Shown: positions 11,401-23,736 of the stretch, in pieces
How the letters are laid out: every line of letters begins with the position of its first letter
Position numbering within the stretch: the stretch's first letter is position 1
Assembly: GCA_036927565.1 (NCBI GenBank)
Contig: JAYESD010000003.1
Location: 37,141,325 to 37,205,324, forward strand
Reading direction: 5' to 3'
DNA: 64,000 bases
From: Tuctoria greenei
Lineage: Eukaryota > Streptophyta > Magnoliopsida > Poales > Poaceae
Program-made: the position numbers and the translations under genes
The notes under the pieces: generated by a model
What the model saw: only the letters and a program-made list of their open reading frames with translations
What the model was told of the DNA's origin: nothing
Databases searched by the model: none

Positions 11401-13278
11401 CCATGCGGAGGAGGAAAAATAGAGGGTGAGGCTGGCAGGTGGGGCTGCGGGTCTTTTCTATGCTCTTTTTTTCTCATCGTAGCACTTAAACCCCTTGATG
11501 ACGAATTTAATTAACTTTCAGTTATCTAAAATTCTTGCCATTTTTTCTGCTGGGAGTCCAAAGGTTGTTGAATTCATATGGGTTGGAACAAGTCCATGAG
11601 GTGTTATAGAGTTGGAACGAAAATTCTCCAATGTGTCCTGCAGTAGCATATCTAGGATTTTATCTAACGGTATGCCACACAAAAATCAATTTGGTAAATA
11701 ATTGTAAAATCCGTGTTGAATGAAATGATAAATCGATAGTAAGTACGACATAATATATTAAAACTAATGTATGATAGTAGAAAAAACTCACTATGTTATG
11801 AAGATACAATATTAATATTTATGTCGGACGAAACGATATCTAATACGGCAACTCGATGGTGTTGATATATAAAGAAATTATTGATAAGAATAAGCATAAT
11901 AAGAATAACACGAACAATTTATCTAATCACAATAAAGAAAAAAGAAAGTAGAACGAAAACAAACAATTACATTGATCCTAATAATGTTCATGACTGCCAG
12001 TACCACAATTTATTCAGGTATGCTTTGACCGATTAAGCTCCTTATTGAACGTGACCAGTTGATTTGCCTGTTCTAGTGCAAGGTCCATAGAGTACCTGCG
12101 CGCTCTGGTGCAGAATTCATGGAGTACATGGTGTCTCACCAAACTTTGATAAAATCTGATTAGTTCTTGAGTCACGGGTCTTTGACAATGAGTTTGTGGC
12201 ACGTTCCATCCTTCCGGTCATAGCGCATATGGCAAGAATCTGCCACCATTTTCTGCCGTCAGTCCTGTTCCCAACCGATGCATGCTAGGCTTGGGCTATG
12301 TAATCAGAGGAAGAATAGATGGGCATAGGTGCATGACATGCCGGAGCCCACTCGGCATAGATACGTCACTGGTGTCCTGGTTGTTAAGTCTGTTGGCAAT
12401 TTTTAGAGCTTTTAAAACTTACTTACAATATGAGTAATTTTTTTTTAAATTCGAACTATCAGGTGCCGGAATGGTAAAGTTTTTGTTGGGGACCAACTTG
12501 TATTAGTTTCTTCGCATTACATGGGTTTCAACCAAAATTGAATTCGAATTCAACTTTTGGATGCAATTGCATATGCCGATGGAATGAGCATTCTAAAGGT
12601 TCACATGCTGCTGCATTACGTTTAACAAAAATGCCATTAGGAAATTGTCATGTTACATAAAGGCACCTGCATGGTCTCCGTCACCACTAATAAATTTCTG
12701 CCGCGACCGTGCAGGAGTTAAGCGCGGCGATTGATTGCGCTCCCTTTGAAGGCACGTATCAGACTTGAATGCGCGAACTGGCTCCGCCTTAATTTCCGAA
12801 AGACGTAATGACGTAACAGTACAGGTCCTCCCAACACAACAATCTACCACTACTAGTCCTAGCTAGTGACAACGGATTCAATTCGAAAATGATAGGGCGG
12901 CGGCACCAGCAGCAGCACGCATATGAGCAGCTAGTGCATGCACAACTTTACACACGTCGTTCTCGGAACTCTTCTGTCGAAAATCTTTGGATACAGCATG
13001 CATGCGCCCTACTACTATCAGTTAAAAGAAGCTGGGAAACTCAGGACGTTGGAAAATTCGGGACAAGTAACGTAACGGTGGACAGGGCTACGAGCCTACG
13101 ACTATGAGGGCCTGCGGCGACATGTATTGGTCTTCACTGCGTTCCGTGCAAATAAACCCAGCACTAACTGCATGCAAATCTCTGCAATATTAAACTCAGC
13201 GATGTTAGTGTACCTAGAGCATTGCTATCATCTGTACAGAATGAATGAGTTGGACGGCAACCCTGGCAGGGTTTCAGC
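8485..13278. other. Upstream region of the GIR-like gene and intergenic DNA; no gene recognised
   Basis: The first few hundred bases should hold the 5' UTR and promoter of the minus-strand gene; a TATA-like CCATAAATGCC (minus, about 8803-8813) is the only core-promoter candidate I noticed and is weak. From 9 to 13.2 kb I see short ORFs only, none with a domain. A GC-rich island at 11280-11480 is open on both strands without recognisable protein features. Position 11640-11990 is AT-rich and looks like old repeat DNA of unknown family. Confidence 0.5.
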
Positions 13279-14416
13279 TAGAGGTGGCAATGAGCCGTGC
13301 CCAGCTCGGTCGGGTCCGGATCTGAAAAACTTCGGCCCGTCTTGACACGAGCCTTACCGAGCCGGTGCGATATACATTTTCTCAAGTCGAAACATGACAC
13401 ACAGCCCGATTATCCGGGCCATGCCGGGCCCGGCCCACGCCAGTCCATACGTGTTTGGCCGGCCTGAGCAACTGCTGGCTGTTGCGAGCGGAGCATGCCG
13501 CTACAGAGGAAAGTGTAGTGAGTTGTGAAGCCAACTTTCAACCAAAATGAGTCAACGCACAATTTAGGGCCAATTCGAAAGTGATCCCCTCAGGATGTTT
13601 AAGATTCTGTTTGAATTGGTACCAAGTCGTAATCTGCTTTCGAAAAAAAAGACTCCTAATGCTTATAAAATTAGTGATGCGCAAGCACGTGACAGCATAG
13701 AATAAAAAACACGCTGAAGAAGAAAAGAAGCAGACAAAATGCTCCCGAAAGCCTCCATTCCCGCACCGCGCGGGATGCCTGGATCCGCACGGCGACGGAT
13801 CCACGCGCTGGTCCAAGATATGGCGGAAGGAGCACGTCTCCACGCCCTTCTCGCGGACCCACGCATCCCCAAGCCGACGGATCCACGCGCTAGTCGGAGT
13901 CAGGTGGGCAGGGAGCCGGGGATCGGCCAGAGGCAGTCGGGGATCTGGCGAGGGGAGCAGGAGATCGGAGGAGGCAGCCAGGGATCTGGCGAGGGGAGCG
14001 GGAGATCGGAGCAGGCGAAGGGAGGGGCAGCACCAAGACCGACGGCCCGTGAGAGAGACGGAGGCGGGCGAAGAGCGATGTGAGGAGAGAGAGTGTGTTC
14101 GGCTGGCTGGCAGGCGGCGGCTAGGGTTTGACCTTGGCATTGAGAGGAGGCAGGGATAGAAGGGCTAGGTGGGTCGTGCTCATGTCGAACCGGCTCAGTC
14201 AGGCTACACGGGCCATCTAACAGACTTGTCGGGCCAATCAATATTCGGGCCGCGTCGAGCTGACTCGATGAGCTGGAGGTTGAGCCCAGGCACGGCACAT
14301 GTCGCGCTTCAGACGATCCAGGCTCGATCCTCTTCGTGTCAGGCCGTGTTCGTGTCGGACCAAAAATGTCGGGCTTCTAGCTAGCCCATCTAACCTTGTC
14401 CATTTAGCCACCTCTA
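13279..14416. mobile_element. Non-autonomous hAT-family element 1 (1.14 kb)
   Basis: The left end begins TAGAGGTGGC and the right end is its inverse, GCCACCTCTA. Flanking 8-mers GTTTCAGC and ACTTCAGC agree at six positions, consistent with an 8-bp hAT target duplication. Both ends are rich in CGGGCC/GCCCG subterminal repeats, the usual binding-site arrangement of hAT transposases. The middle is GC-rich with ORFs on both strands but none resembles a transposase; it may be captured host DNA. Confidence 0.7.
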
Positions 14417-14712
14417 ACTTCAGCTAACTAATGTAGGTACAAAGTTGGTCTACATAGTCGTACCACCTAGTATTACAAGACTTGTTACACCCGTAATCAA
14501 TGTGAGCTAGTGTAAGCAGGAATCGATCATGTATTATCAGGTTTCGGAGTACATGCATATGACTCTGAGTTAGCTACAACTGAAGATCCTAGCTAAGTGG
14601 ATCATGAACCCATGCAACGCATGACCAGGAAGATGGCACGTGTAGTGCGTAGTAGTTGCTGGGTGAGCGGAAGTCGTGGGTTGATGAAGTCTCTGATAAC
14701 ACTCCCTGCAGT
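14417..14712 (-). mobile_element. 3' LTR/3' UTR fragment of the outermost Copia element
   Basis: This stretch lies directly downstream (minus strand) of the Copia RNase H fragment, separated from it only by hAT element 2. On the minus strand a candidate purine tract GCAGGGAG (about 14703-14710) is followed by TGTTATCAGAG, a plausible LTR start at 14701. The LTR probably continues beyond hAT element 1, but I could not find its other end. Confidence 0.5.
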
Positions 14713-15597
14713 TATAGGTGGCCAAATGGACCGGGCTAAACGGCCCGACCCGAAAGCCTGGTAAAAAAGAACAGCCCGAACCCACCATGGCCCAATGGGG
14801 ATGGGCCCGGGTTGGCCCGAAGCTCAGTACATGTCGTGCTCAAGCTTGGTGCCAGGCCCGTTGGGCTGGCCCGACATGGCTTTTTTGGTCAGCCCGACAG
14901 GCCTGGTAAATCAGCCCGGATGGCCCAGCGGGTCTGGCCCGGAACGGGCACGACCCATTAGCCACTTTATATATGAGTGGTCAAAGTGGTAACCCTAATC
15001 TTGACTTACTAGCATCCAACCGCCGTAGCTTCTTTTCTTCATGAAATCCCGATTCCCGTCCTCGAGCCCGAGCTCACGTCATTCTTCCGTCCCCGGCCCC
15101 ATTCGAGCTCCCGACCTCCCGTCTCCCTCCTGCTCCCATCCCTCGCCGGCCTCCTCTTCAGATCTTACTCTTCCTCAACTCTGGCTCAACGGCTCCTGTC
15201 CCCGTCCGTTCGACGCCGGCGCGACACAGCGACCTCATCCCCGTCCGCTCCTCGGCCATGCCGGCGCAAACCCGTCAGCCTCCTCTTCCCCTCCTGCTGT
15301 ACAGCGATGGCGGATGCATGCCATACGACGATTGCGACAATAAAGCTCCGCGGCTTCGCATCGTCTTCCAGTCTGTTTATGCACCAGGCTCTGGGTCGGT
15401 GCGGCATGCCCGACACGTGAAGGAGATCGACACAACGGAGGAGGACCTGAGACGTGCTCGGGCCTCTGCCTCTGACCTGCATGCTGGCACAACATGACCC
15501 GTCAATTATGTGGGCCGTGTTGGGCCCATGTGTTTCAGGCCCGAGCCTGTCCGTGCTCGGGCTACGCAGGCCTAGCACGACCCGTTGGCCACCTATA
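14713..15597. mobile_element. Non-autonomous hAT-family element 2 (885 bp)
   Basis: Inverted ends are TATAGGTGGCCAA on the left and its inverse on the right. The flanking 8-mers CCTGCAGT (14705-14712) and CCCGCAGT (15598-15605) agree at seven of eight positions. Subterminal GGCCCG/CGGGCC motifs are numerous on both sides, as in hAT element 1, so the two are probably related families. It interrupts the 3' end of the outermost Copia element. No transposase is encoded; the interior is Pro/Ser-coding GC-rich DNA of unknown origin. Confidence 0.82.
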
Positions 15598-15868
15598 CCC
15601 GCAGTCCTTGCAGTGGCATCGCTGATGCAAAGACTGGTCCTGAAATCACTGAACAGAGATGATGGTAGACCTTTAGTCATTATGCCAGCAAACTGGTGAC
15701 TGCTTGGAACATGCTGAACGCGAAGGTCGCCGATGGACACACGTTCCCGAACAAAGTGAATGCCTATCTCTATGTGCCTCATCCGTTGATGATTCACAGG
15801 GTTGTGAGACATGTAGACAGAAGATATGTTATCACAGTAGACAAATGTAGCTTTGTTGATGGGCCGGT
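15598..15868 (-). pseudogene. Copia RNase H C-terminal fragment of the outermost element
   Basis: The minus strand encodes the end of a Copia polyprotein: FVYCDNISSVYMS, NPVNHQRMRHIEIGIHFVRE and MTKGLPSSLF, the usual last blocks of Ty1/copia RNase H. The CDN block carries one catalytic Asp. Its missing upstream part lies 36.5 kb away at 52383 and beyond: the nested Sirevirus element (15869-52382) entered between them. The frames on either side line up with the expected spacing, apart from one apparent single-base deletion on the right-hand side. Confidence 0.85.
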
Positions 15869-16544
15869 TGAATGTCGCCTAGAGGGGGGGGGTGAATAAG
15901 CAATATGATCTGAAATTGCTTAATCAAACGAGATTAAAACTCTGAGGTTGGACTAGTCTGGTCAAGGCTAGACTAGTTCGCTCAGTACATAGGGAAAAAC
16001 TAAAACTTGATTTCTACAAGTTATTTGCATATTTTAGTTTGATCCAAGATAGATACAATGTCTAGCAACCTAAAACAACTTAGATTAACAAGTGAAAGCA
16101 AATTGGTTGCAAGATTTCAATGAAGAACAATGTGAAGAGCAATATGAACCATAAAAGCAATTCTAGTGAATAGCGGAAAGTAAAATAACAAGTGAGACAC
16201 GATTTATTTCATGGTTCAGTTTCACGAAGAAACCTACATCCACGTTGAGAAGTCCACAAAAGGACCAGGTCTCACTCGACCCTAATCTCACCAAGCCACC
16301 ACAAAAGGTTTGCTTGTTTTCCACTAATCACAAGGGTAATCACCAAGTTCTTGGGGTTTTGTCACAAGCTGAGGCTCCCACAAATGATTTACAGCAAGGA
16401 GCACAAGAAGCAGGTCAACAACCAGAAGCCACAACACGCGACACCAAGTGCAAGATATCAAACCGAGAGCCAAAGCAAGTTGATCTTCCTTCTCTCCCCT
16501 TCCCAAACCCTAATCTTCTCAAGATTTGGTTCTAGAGGGCAAGT

Positions 16545-18068
16545 TGTAACACCCTCATTTTCATCCATCATGCATTGCATATATTCTTATACATGTATAA
16601 CTTTACGCAACACAAAAAAGAAAACAAGTTAAAATGAATTGGAAGCAAAACAACATTAAAAACTGGTTTCAGTGCAGACTTGTCCAGACCTGACCCCGGA
16701 CTAGTCCGATTTTGCCCCTGTTGTTTCTCGAACTTGTCTGTTTTTACTGCGGACTAGCCTGAGGTTCTTTTGGAGTACAAACTCGTCCATTATCAAGTAC
16801 GGACTAGTTCAATATCTGTCACTAGAAATCTTCGGAGTTGTCCGGTGACTCTTCCTTTTGGTCCGGAATTCAAAAATTTGAGAAGACCCCCGGACTTGTC
16901 CGGCCCCATACCGAACTTGTCCGTTTTCCTCTCTAGACAAGATCGGACTTGTCCAAACCACCTCCGGACTTGCCCGTTCAAGTCTCTGTTCCATATCGGA
17001 CTTGTCCGTCCCCCTAGCAGACTAGTTCGGTATGCTCGATTCGGACTCTATTTCTTTCTCCATGATATGTTATTGGGTATATGCCTTAAGTGGGCCCTAG
17101 AACATCGTGTCCAACCCCTGTGAAGTCCATGTGGGACCCCTACTCAACCTCCACCACCTTATACATGAATTCCACCCAAACCCTACCACCTCCACCCTAG
17201 ATAAACACCCCAACACCCACCCCTTCACCTCTTTTCCACAATTGAAGAGAGCTCTAGCCCTAGTTCATGAGAGCCGCCATCAAGAAGCCTCCACTGCAGG
17301 GAGAAGAGGAGGAGGATCAACCAAGATCGTCGTCGCTGCTGTGATCTTTATCATCAATCCTTCATTGTCGTCAATTCTTCACCAATTCTTCATCTCCTTC
17401 GATCTTGACATCGAATTCTCGAGTATTCAACTATTGACCCCTTGGATTCATGGTAAATATCTTAGATGTATCTTTTCTACGTAAATTATGGTTCTATATT
17501 AACTCAAACTATGCTCTAATTGGAACTTCGCCAAAAAAACCATAGCCAAACGGACTTGTCCTGTCCCAGAGCGAACTAGTCCGATTCCCTTTCTGTTCCA
17601 GAACGGACATGTCTGGCCTCACTGCGGACTAGTCCGGTCTTCCCGTTCTAAAAATTCCGGGAACTTCTTTAATTTCCTCCAAAATGACTTGAAACTTGTT
17701 CTAACATGTAATACTTAATTGTAACTGGTTAGTAAGCAATCATATAAACCTAATAACATGTTTTACCCCATAATTGCATTATTCATGCATGTCATGACAT
17801 ATTGAGTAATATATGAGCATTTATTGATTGTAATGTTTATTTTGTATGATTGTTGCACGGAATAGAAGGTGTTACTCTAGAGGGTGCTGTCGAGGACCTC
17901 TAGCACCAGAATTTTGAAGCTTTTGATCCTAACCAATCTCAAGAGCAAGGCAAGTGTCTTTGAATTTTTTTATCCGGTTTTTAAATATTTTGTTTGCAAA
18001 ACTACATGCTTGTGTCAAAATGATGGGAAACCCAAGATAGGTGTTTACTAGACTTGTTTGACCATCCT
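16545..18068 (+). repeat. Truncated 5' LTR of the Gypsy element
   Basis: It aligns along its length with 20798-22323. The shared sequence stops after GACCATCCT: the 5' copy continues CATTCGCC (RT coding), the 3' copy TGTCGCTT (remaining LTR). It contains exact CGGACTAGTCCG palindromes at 16697-16708 and 17625-17636 plus many variants. Confidence 0.88.
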
Positions 18069-20752
18069 CATTCGCCCAAGCTCTTCACCTTGGGGAGCCC
18101 CAGTGCTTTTCATGGATAAGAAGGATGGATCCCAAAGGATGTGTGTGGATTACCGGGCTCTTAACGAGGTGACGATCAAGAACAAGTACACGTTGCTCCA
18201 TATAGAGGACTTGTTTGATCAAATGAAGGGTGCATGTGTTTTCTCTAAGATTGATTTAAGGTCGGGATACTTCTAAATGAAGATTAGACCATTGGATATA
18301 CCCAAAATAGCTTTTCGGACACAGTATAGATCCTATGAGTACACCGTTATGTCTTTTGGTTTGACGAATGCACCTGCATACTTTATGTACCTCATGAGTA
18401 AGGTTTTCATGGAGTACTTGGATAAATTCGTTTTGGTGTTCATTGATGACATTATGATCTATTCGAGAAGTGAGGAGGAACATGAGAGCATTTGAGGCTC
18501 ACATTGCAGAAATTGAGGGAACGCCAATTATATGCTAAATTCAGTAAGTGCCATTTTTGGTTAAGAGAGGTATTATTTTTGGGACATATCATCTCCTGGG
18601 GAGGAATATCGGTTGATCTAGGGAAAGTGAGAGATGTGCTAAAATGGGAGCCGCCACAGAATGTGAAGGAAATCCAGAGTTTTCTTGGAATGGCTAGATA
18701 TTACTGTCGGTTCATCAAGGATTTCTCAAAAATAGCCAAGCGCATGACTGAGTTATTAATGAAGGAAAAGCATTCCAATGGACTCAAGCGTGCCAAAACA
18801 GTTTTGAAGAGTTAAAGAAAAGGTTAACAACAGCACTTGTGTTGGTATTGCCGGATGTGAGCAGAAGTTTTGATATTTATTGTGATACATCAAGACAAGG
18901 ACTTGAACGTGTTCTCATGCAAGAAGGTCAAGTGGTAGCCTATGCATCGAGGCAATTGAAGAAACATGAGAAGAATTACCCTACGCATGATCTCGAACTT
19001 GCAAGCGTAGTACATGCCTTGAAAATTTGAGGACATTACATTCATGGTCATAGGTGTGAGATCTATACGGATCATAAGAGTCTCAAGTACATTTTCACAC
19101 AAACGGATCTGAATTTGAGGCAACAAAGATGGTTGGAGCTCATCAAGGATTATGATGTGGGAATCAACTACCACCCGAGGAAGGCTAATGTAGTGGCCGA
19201 TGCTTTGAGTCAGAAAGAAGTAAGCCACCAACTCACGGTTTGAGAATTGCCATCCGATCCATGCAAGGAGTTTGAACGGTTGAATCTTGGATTTGTGAAT
19301 GAGATGGGAATAATGAAGTTAAATCCGACCTTGGAAATAGAAATTCGAGAAGGTCAAACAAATGATGAGGAAATCCAAGAATCAAGGAAAGGATCTAAGA
19401 AGGGAGAGAATTCAGATTTGATGAGGATGACCATGGTACTCTATGGCTTGTGAAAAGAATTGTTGTGCGTAATGTGAAGCATCTCTAAGAGACGATATTA
19501 AAGGAGGCACATGACTCACCTTACTCCATCCATCCCGATTGTACAAAGATATACAAGGACTTGAAAACTTGCTATTGGTGGGATAGGATGAAAAAGAACA
19601 TAGATGAATATGTTGCATTTTGTGATGTATGCCAACGAGTCAAGGCTAAACATCAAAGGCCAGCTGGATTATTGCAGCCATTGAAGATTCTGGAATGGAA
19701 GTGGGAAGAAATCGGTATGGACTTCATAGTTGGATTACAACGAACCCAGTCCGGTTATGACTCGATATGGGTTATTGTGGATCGGACGAAGTCAACTCAT
19801 TTCATTCCCATCAGGACAACCTATACCACCACAAATCTAGCAGAATTGTATATGGAGAATATTGTGTGCCGACATGGAGTCTTGAAGAAAATAGTCTTGG
19901 ACCAATGTTCTCAATTCACCTCTAGGTTCTGGGAGAAACTACACGAAGCTATGGGTACAAGGTTGTATTTCATCTAAGCATATCATCCACAAACCAATGG
20001 ACAAATCGAGAGGACAAATCAAATTTTGGAAGATATGTTGAGAGCTTGTGCTTTCAAGCATGGACGCAGCTGAGACAAAATTTTGTCGTATGCTGAATTT
20101 TCCTACAATAACAATTACCAAGCAAGTTTGAAGATGTCGCCATATGAATCACTATATGGAAGGAAGTGTAGGACACCTTTGTCTTGGAATGAGACAAGAG
20201 AGAACCAAGTATTTGGACCTTATGTGTTGCTAGAAGCTGAAAAGTAGGTTCAGACAATTCATGAGAATTTGAGAGCTTCCCAATCAAGACAAAAAGGTTA
20301 TGCGGATAATAGGCGAAGAAACATAGTCTTTGAAGTGGGAGACTTCATATATCCCAAAGTATCACCTATGCGAGGACATAAGCGGTTTAACATCAGAGGC
20401 AAGTTGGCACCTCGCTATATTGGACCATTCAAGATTTTGGGAAAACGTGGAGAAGTGACATATAAGTTGGAGATGCCAGCACATCTTTCCGATGTTCATG
20501 ATGTGTTTCAGCTTTCTCAGCTCAAGAAGTGCTGAAGGGTACCAGAAGAACAACTGCCAATAGAAGATTTGGAATTAGGGGCAGATTTGACTTATGCGGA
20601 GCAACCTGTCAAGATTTTGGAAACCAAAGAAAGAGTCACAAGAAACAAGGTAATTCGATGGTGCAAAGTACAATGGAAGAATCATGCAGAATTAGAAGCG
20701 ACTTGGGAGCTAGAGGATGATATCAAGAGATAATTTCCCCATCTTTTTCTTC
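18069..20752 (+). pseudogene. Gypsy pol remnant: RT, RNase H, integrase, chromodomain-like tail
   Basis: The sequence opens inside the RT at [20 protein letters not shown], then MCVDYRALN, the catalytic box [10 protein letters not shown] (about 18436), RNase H ([12 protein letters not shown], 18870; [13 protein letters not shown], 18990), an integrase with CDVCQRVKAKHQRPAGLLQP (19620-19680), GMDFIVGL (19715), a DQCSQF block in place of the usual DHGxQF (19900) and HPQTNGQIERTNQ (19985), and finally an FKILGKRGEVTYKLEMP block and a VQWKNHAE...ATWELEDDI tail (20665-20720) like that of Del/Tekay-type chromoviruses. In-frame stops at about 18274, 18493, 19028, 19975 and 20070 and several frameshifts make it dead. 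Confidence 0.9.
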
Positions 20753-20797
20753 TACGTCCAATCTCAAGGGCGAGATTCATTTTAAGGGGCGTAGGTT

Positions 20798-23736
20798 TGT
20801 AACACCCTCGTTTTCATCCATCATGCATTGCATACATTATTATGCATGTTTAACTTTACGCAACACAAAAAAAGAGAACAAGTTAAAATGAATTAGAAGC
20901 AAAACAATATTAAAAACTGGTTTCAGTGCGGACTTCTCCGGACCTGACCCGAACTAGGTTGATTTTGCCCTTGTTGTTTCCCGGACTTGTTCGTTTTTGC
21001 TTCGGACTAGTCTAAAATCAGTTCTGTTGGAGTCCGAACTTGTCCATTATCGAGTACGGACTAGTCGGATATCTGTCACTAGAAATCTTCGGAGTTGTCC
21101 GGTGACTCTCCCTGTTGGTTCGGAATTTGAAATTTGAGTAGACCCCCAGACTTGTTCGGCCCCATACCAGACATGTCTGTTTTCCTCTCTCGACAGGATT
21201 GGACTTGTCCAGACCACCTCCGGACTTGCCTTTTCAAGTCTTTGTTCCATATCGGACTTGTCCGACCCCCTAGCAGACTATTCTGGTATGTCCGACTCGA
21301 ACTCTATTTCTTTCTCCACGATATGTTATTGGGTATATGCCTTAGATCGGCCCAAGAATGTCGTGTCCAACCCCTATGGAGCCCATGTGGGACCCCTACT
21401 CGGCCTCCACCGCCTTATACACGAATTCCACCCAAACCTTACCACCTCCACCCTATATAAACACCCCAACACCCACCCCTTCACCTCTTTGCCACAATTG
21501 AAGAGAGCCCTAGCCCTAGTTCATCAGAGTCACCATCAATAAGCCTCCATCGCAGGGAGAAAAGGAGGAGGATCGACAAAGATCATCATCGCTGCTGCGA
21601 TCTTCATCATCAATCCTTCACGTCGTCAATTCTCCACCAATTTTTCGTCTCTTTCGATCTTGACATGGAATTCCCAAGTCTTAAACTTTTGAACCCTTAG
21701 ATTCGTGATAAATATCTTAGATGCATCTTTTCTACATAAATTATGGTTCTATATTAACTCAAACTATGCTCTAATTGGAAATTCGCCAAAAAAACCCTAG
21801 CCAAACAGACTTGTTCGGTCCCAGAGCGGACTAGTCCGATTTCCTTTCTGTTCCAGAACGGACATGTCCGACCTCACTGCGGACTAGTTCGTCCTTCCCT
21901 AACTGAAAATTCCTGGAACTTCTTTAATATCCTCCGAAATGACTTGAAACTTGTTCTAACATGTAACACATAATTGTAACTGGTTAGTAAGCAATCATAT
22001 CAACCTAATAACATGGTTTACCCCATAATTGCATTATTTATGCATGTCATGACATATTGAGTAATATATGAGCATTTATTGATTGTAATGTTTGTTTCGT
22101 ATGATTGTTGCACGGAATAGAAGGTGTTATTCTAGAGGGTGCTATCGAGGACCTCCAACACCATAATTTCGAAGCTTTTTATCCTAACCAATCTCAAGAG
22201 CAAGACAAGTGTCCTTGAACATTTTTATCCTATTTTTAAATATTTTGTTTGTAAAACTGCATGCTTGTGTCAAAATGATGGGAAACCCAAGATAGGTGTT
22301 TACTAGACTTGTTTGACCATCCTTGTCGCTTAGAATACATTGTAGAGAATTGGGAAGGATATTTTACATTTTTTTTGCTCTAATTAATTGGGATGGGAAA
22401 ACAACCATGGGCATTTTACATTTTTGTTTTGCTTTAATTAATTGGGATGGGAAGACAACCAAATGGCTTAACTATGAATTAATGAAATTATGGATGATGT
22501 GAATTGATGAACATGATCAATTGGTAACATGGGACTTGGGAGATCTAAGCAAGCATGGTTTGTGGATTGGGTTGGATGATATGGCGGTTTGCTTGCTTTA
22601 GATCTAAGGACCAGTTCATGCGATAATATGCCAGGATAATAGTGCCACCTCAAGGCCAAGTATGGGTGCGGCTTAGCCAATTAACTAGATGTATTGCCGT
22701 CATTGTTCGAATCATTTGGGAAATGGCGAATGGGAGTCGCTTGGGTTTGCAATAGTGGTGGGACTGCCCTGGGATCCGAACGGCACAAGAGGGGGCCCTT
22801 TGTTGGATGTGCTCAGTTCGAGGCATCACCACCAGTGAAACCTTAGTGCATCTGAATATGCTGGTAATCCCTTTTGTAAAGACTATTTTGTGATCTATTG
22901 GAGATACATCTAAGGAAGTGTAATTGACATAAGGGAGGTATCTTTAGTCGCCGAAGGGTGACGAAATCAAAAACATGTTGGTAAAGCAGTATAACCTCTA
23001 CAGAGTGTTAAAAACTATCATGATAGCCGTGCTCCTGGTTAAGAGCACCTGGATGACCTACATGATTAGAGGGAAATCTGGGATTTGGGATGGTTTGTTA
23101 AGATTATAGATGGGATGATGATAAATGGTCAGGGTTAATGATGATGGTATGAATCTGGCATATGGATGGATAATGGGTGATGGATCCGTATTATGTTTAT
23201 TTGGGATATGATGGGATTAATTCACATAGACATTGTAAGATGCTTTTCATATGTTTTAATTGTACTTTTCAGCAAATAGCCATTATTTATTATCATTCCT
23301 TGGTTAAGCTACATGTTATTGTTTTCCCACACTTGCTTAGTACGACATGTGCTCACCCTTGCAACTCCCTTACCAACAGTTTAAGGTGATGTTTGGGAGT
23401 ACACTGAGGATAATGCGGAGTACTAGGTTGTGTGCTGCCGTCGACTTGCCTGTGGTGTTGCTTGGAGTCGCGCTATATCTCCTTTGCTTAGTTTATTTAG
23501 TTGCTTAGCTTAATATTTAGATTATTTCCGCTGCATTAGTTTCAGACTTATTAATAATGGTCCTTAGAGTTGTAATTTGAAGATAATTTGAATATTGTAA
23601 TAAAAGTAATTATTTAATAATTTGTGTTGTGGTATTTTTTCTGTATATCGTTGGTGGTGCACTCGTTTATGTGTGAACAATGTCCTGGGCACACATATGC
23701 GTCCACTTAGTTCATTTTTAGAACCAGGGTGTCACA
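20798..23736 (+). repeat. 3' LTR of the Gypsy element (2.94 kb)
   Basis: The LTR starts TGTAACACCC just after a purine-rich AAGGGGCGTAGG and ends GTGTCACA next to the CAAGT duplication. It carries an exact CGGACTAGTCCG at 21827-21838. The part from 22324 onward has no counterpart in the 5' LTR. A TATA-like CCCTATATAAACACC at about 21451-21465 is a candidate LTR promoter; the equivalent in the 5' LTR reads CCCTAGATAAACACC. Confidence 0.88.

Larger units (their letters stand above)
16545..23736 (+). mobile_element. Gypsy chromovirus-like LTR retrotransposon, internally deleted
   Basis: The element starts TGTAACACCC and ends GGGTGTCACA. Perfect 5-bp direct repeats CAAGT flank it (16540-16544 and 23737-23741). 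The 3' LTR is 2.94 kb (20798-23736). The 5' LTR is present only for its first 1.52 kb and then jumps straight into the reverse transcriptase at about 18069, so the rest of the 5' LTR, the primer-binding site, gag, protease and the start of RT are missing. It cannot transpose. It landed in an LTR of the Sirevirus element. Confidence 0.92.

Noticed and set aside
12014..12202. 62-residue minus-strand ORF
   Set aside because: No start context, domain or conservation signal; the flanking DNA looks like old repeat sequence.
13538..14140. 200-residue minus-strand Ser/Pro/Arg-rich ORF inside hAT element 1
   Set aside because: Low complexity, several frames open at once, no transposase or host domain recognised.
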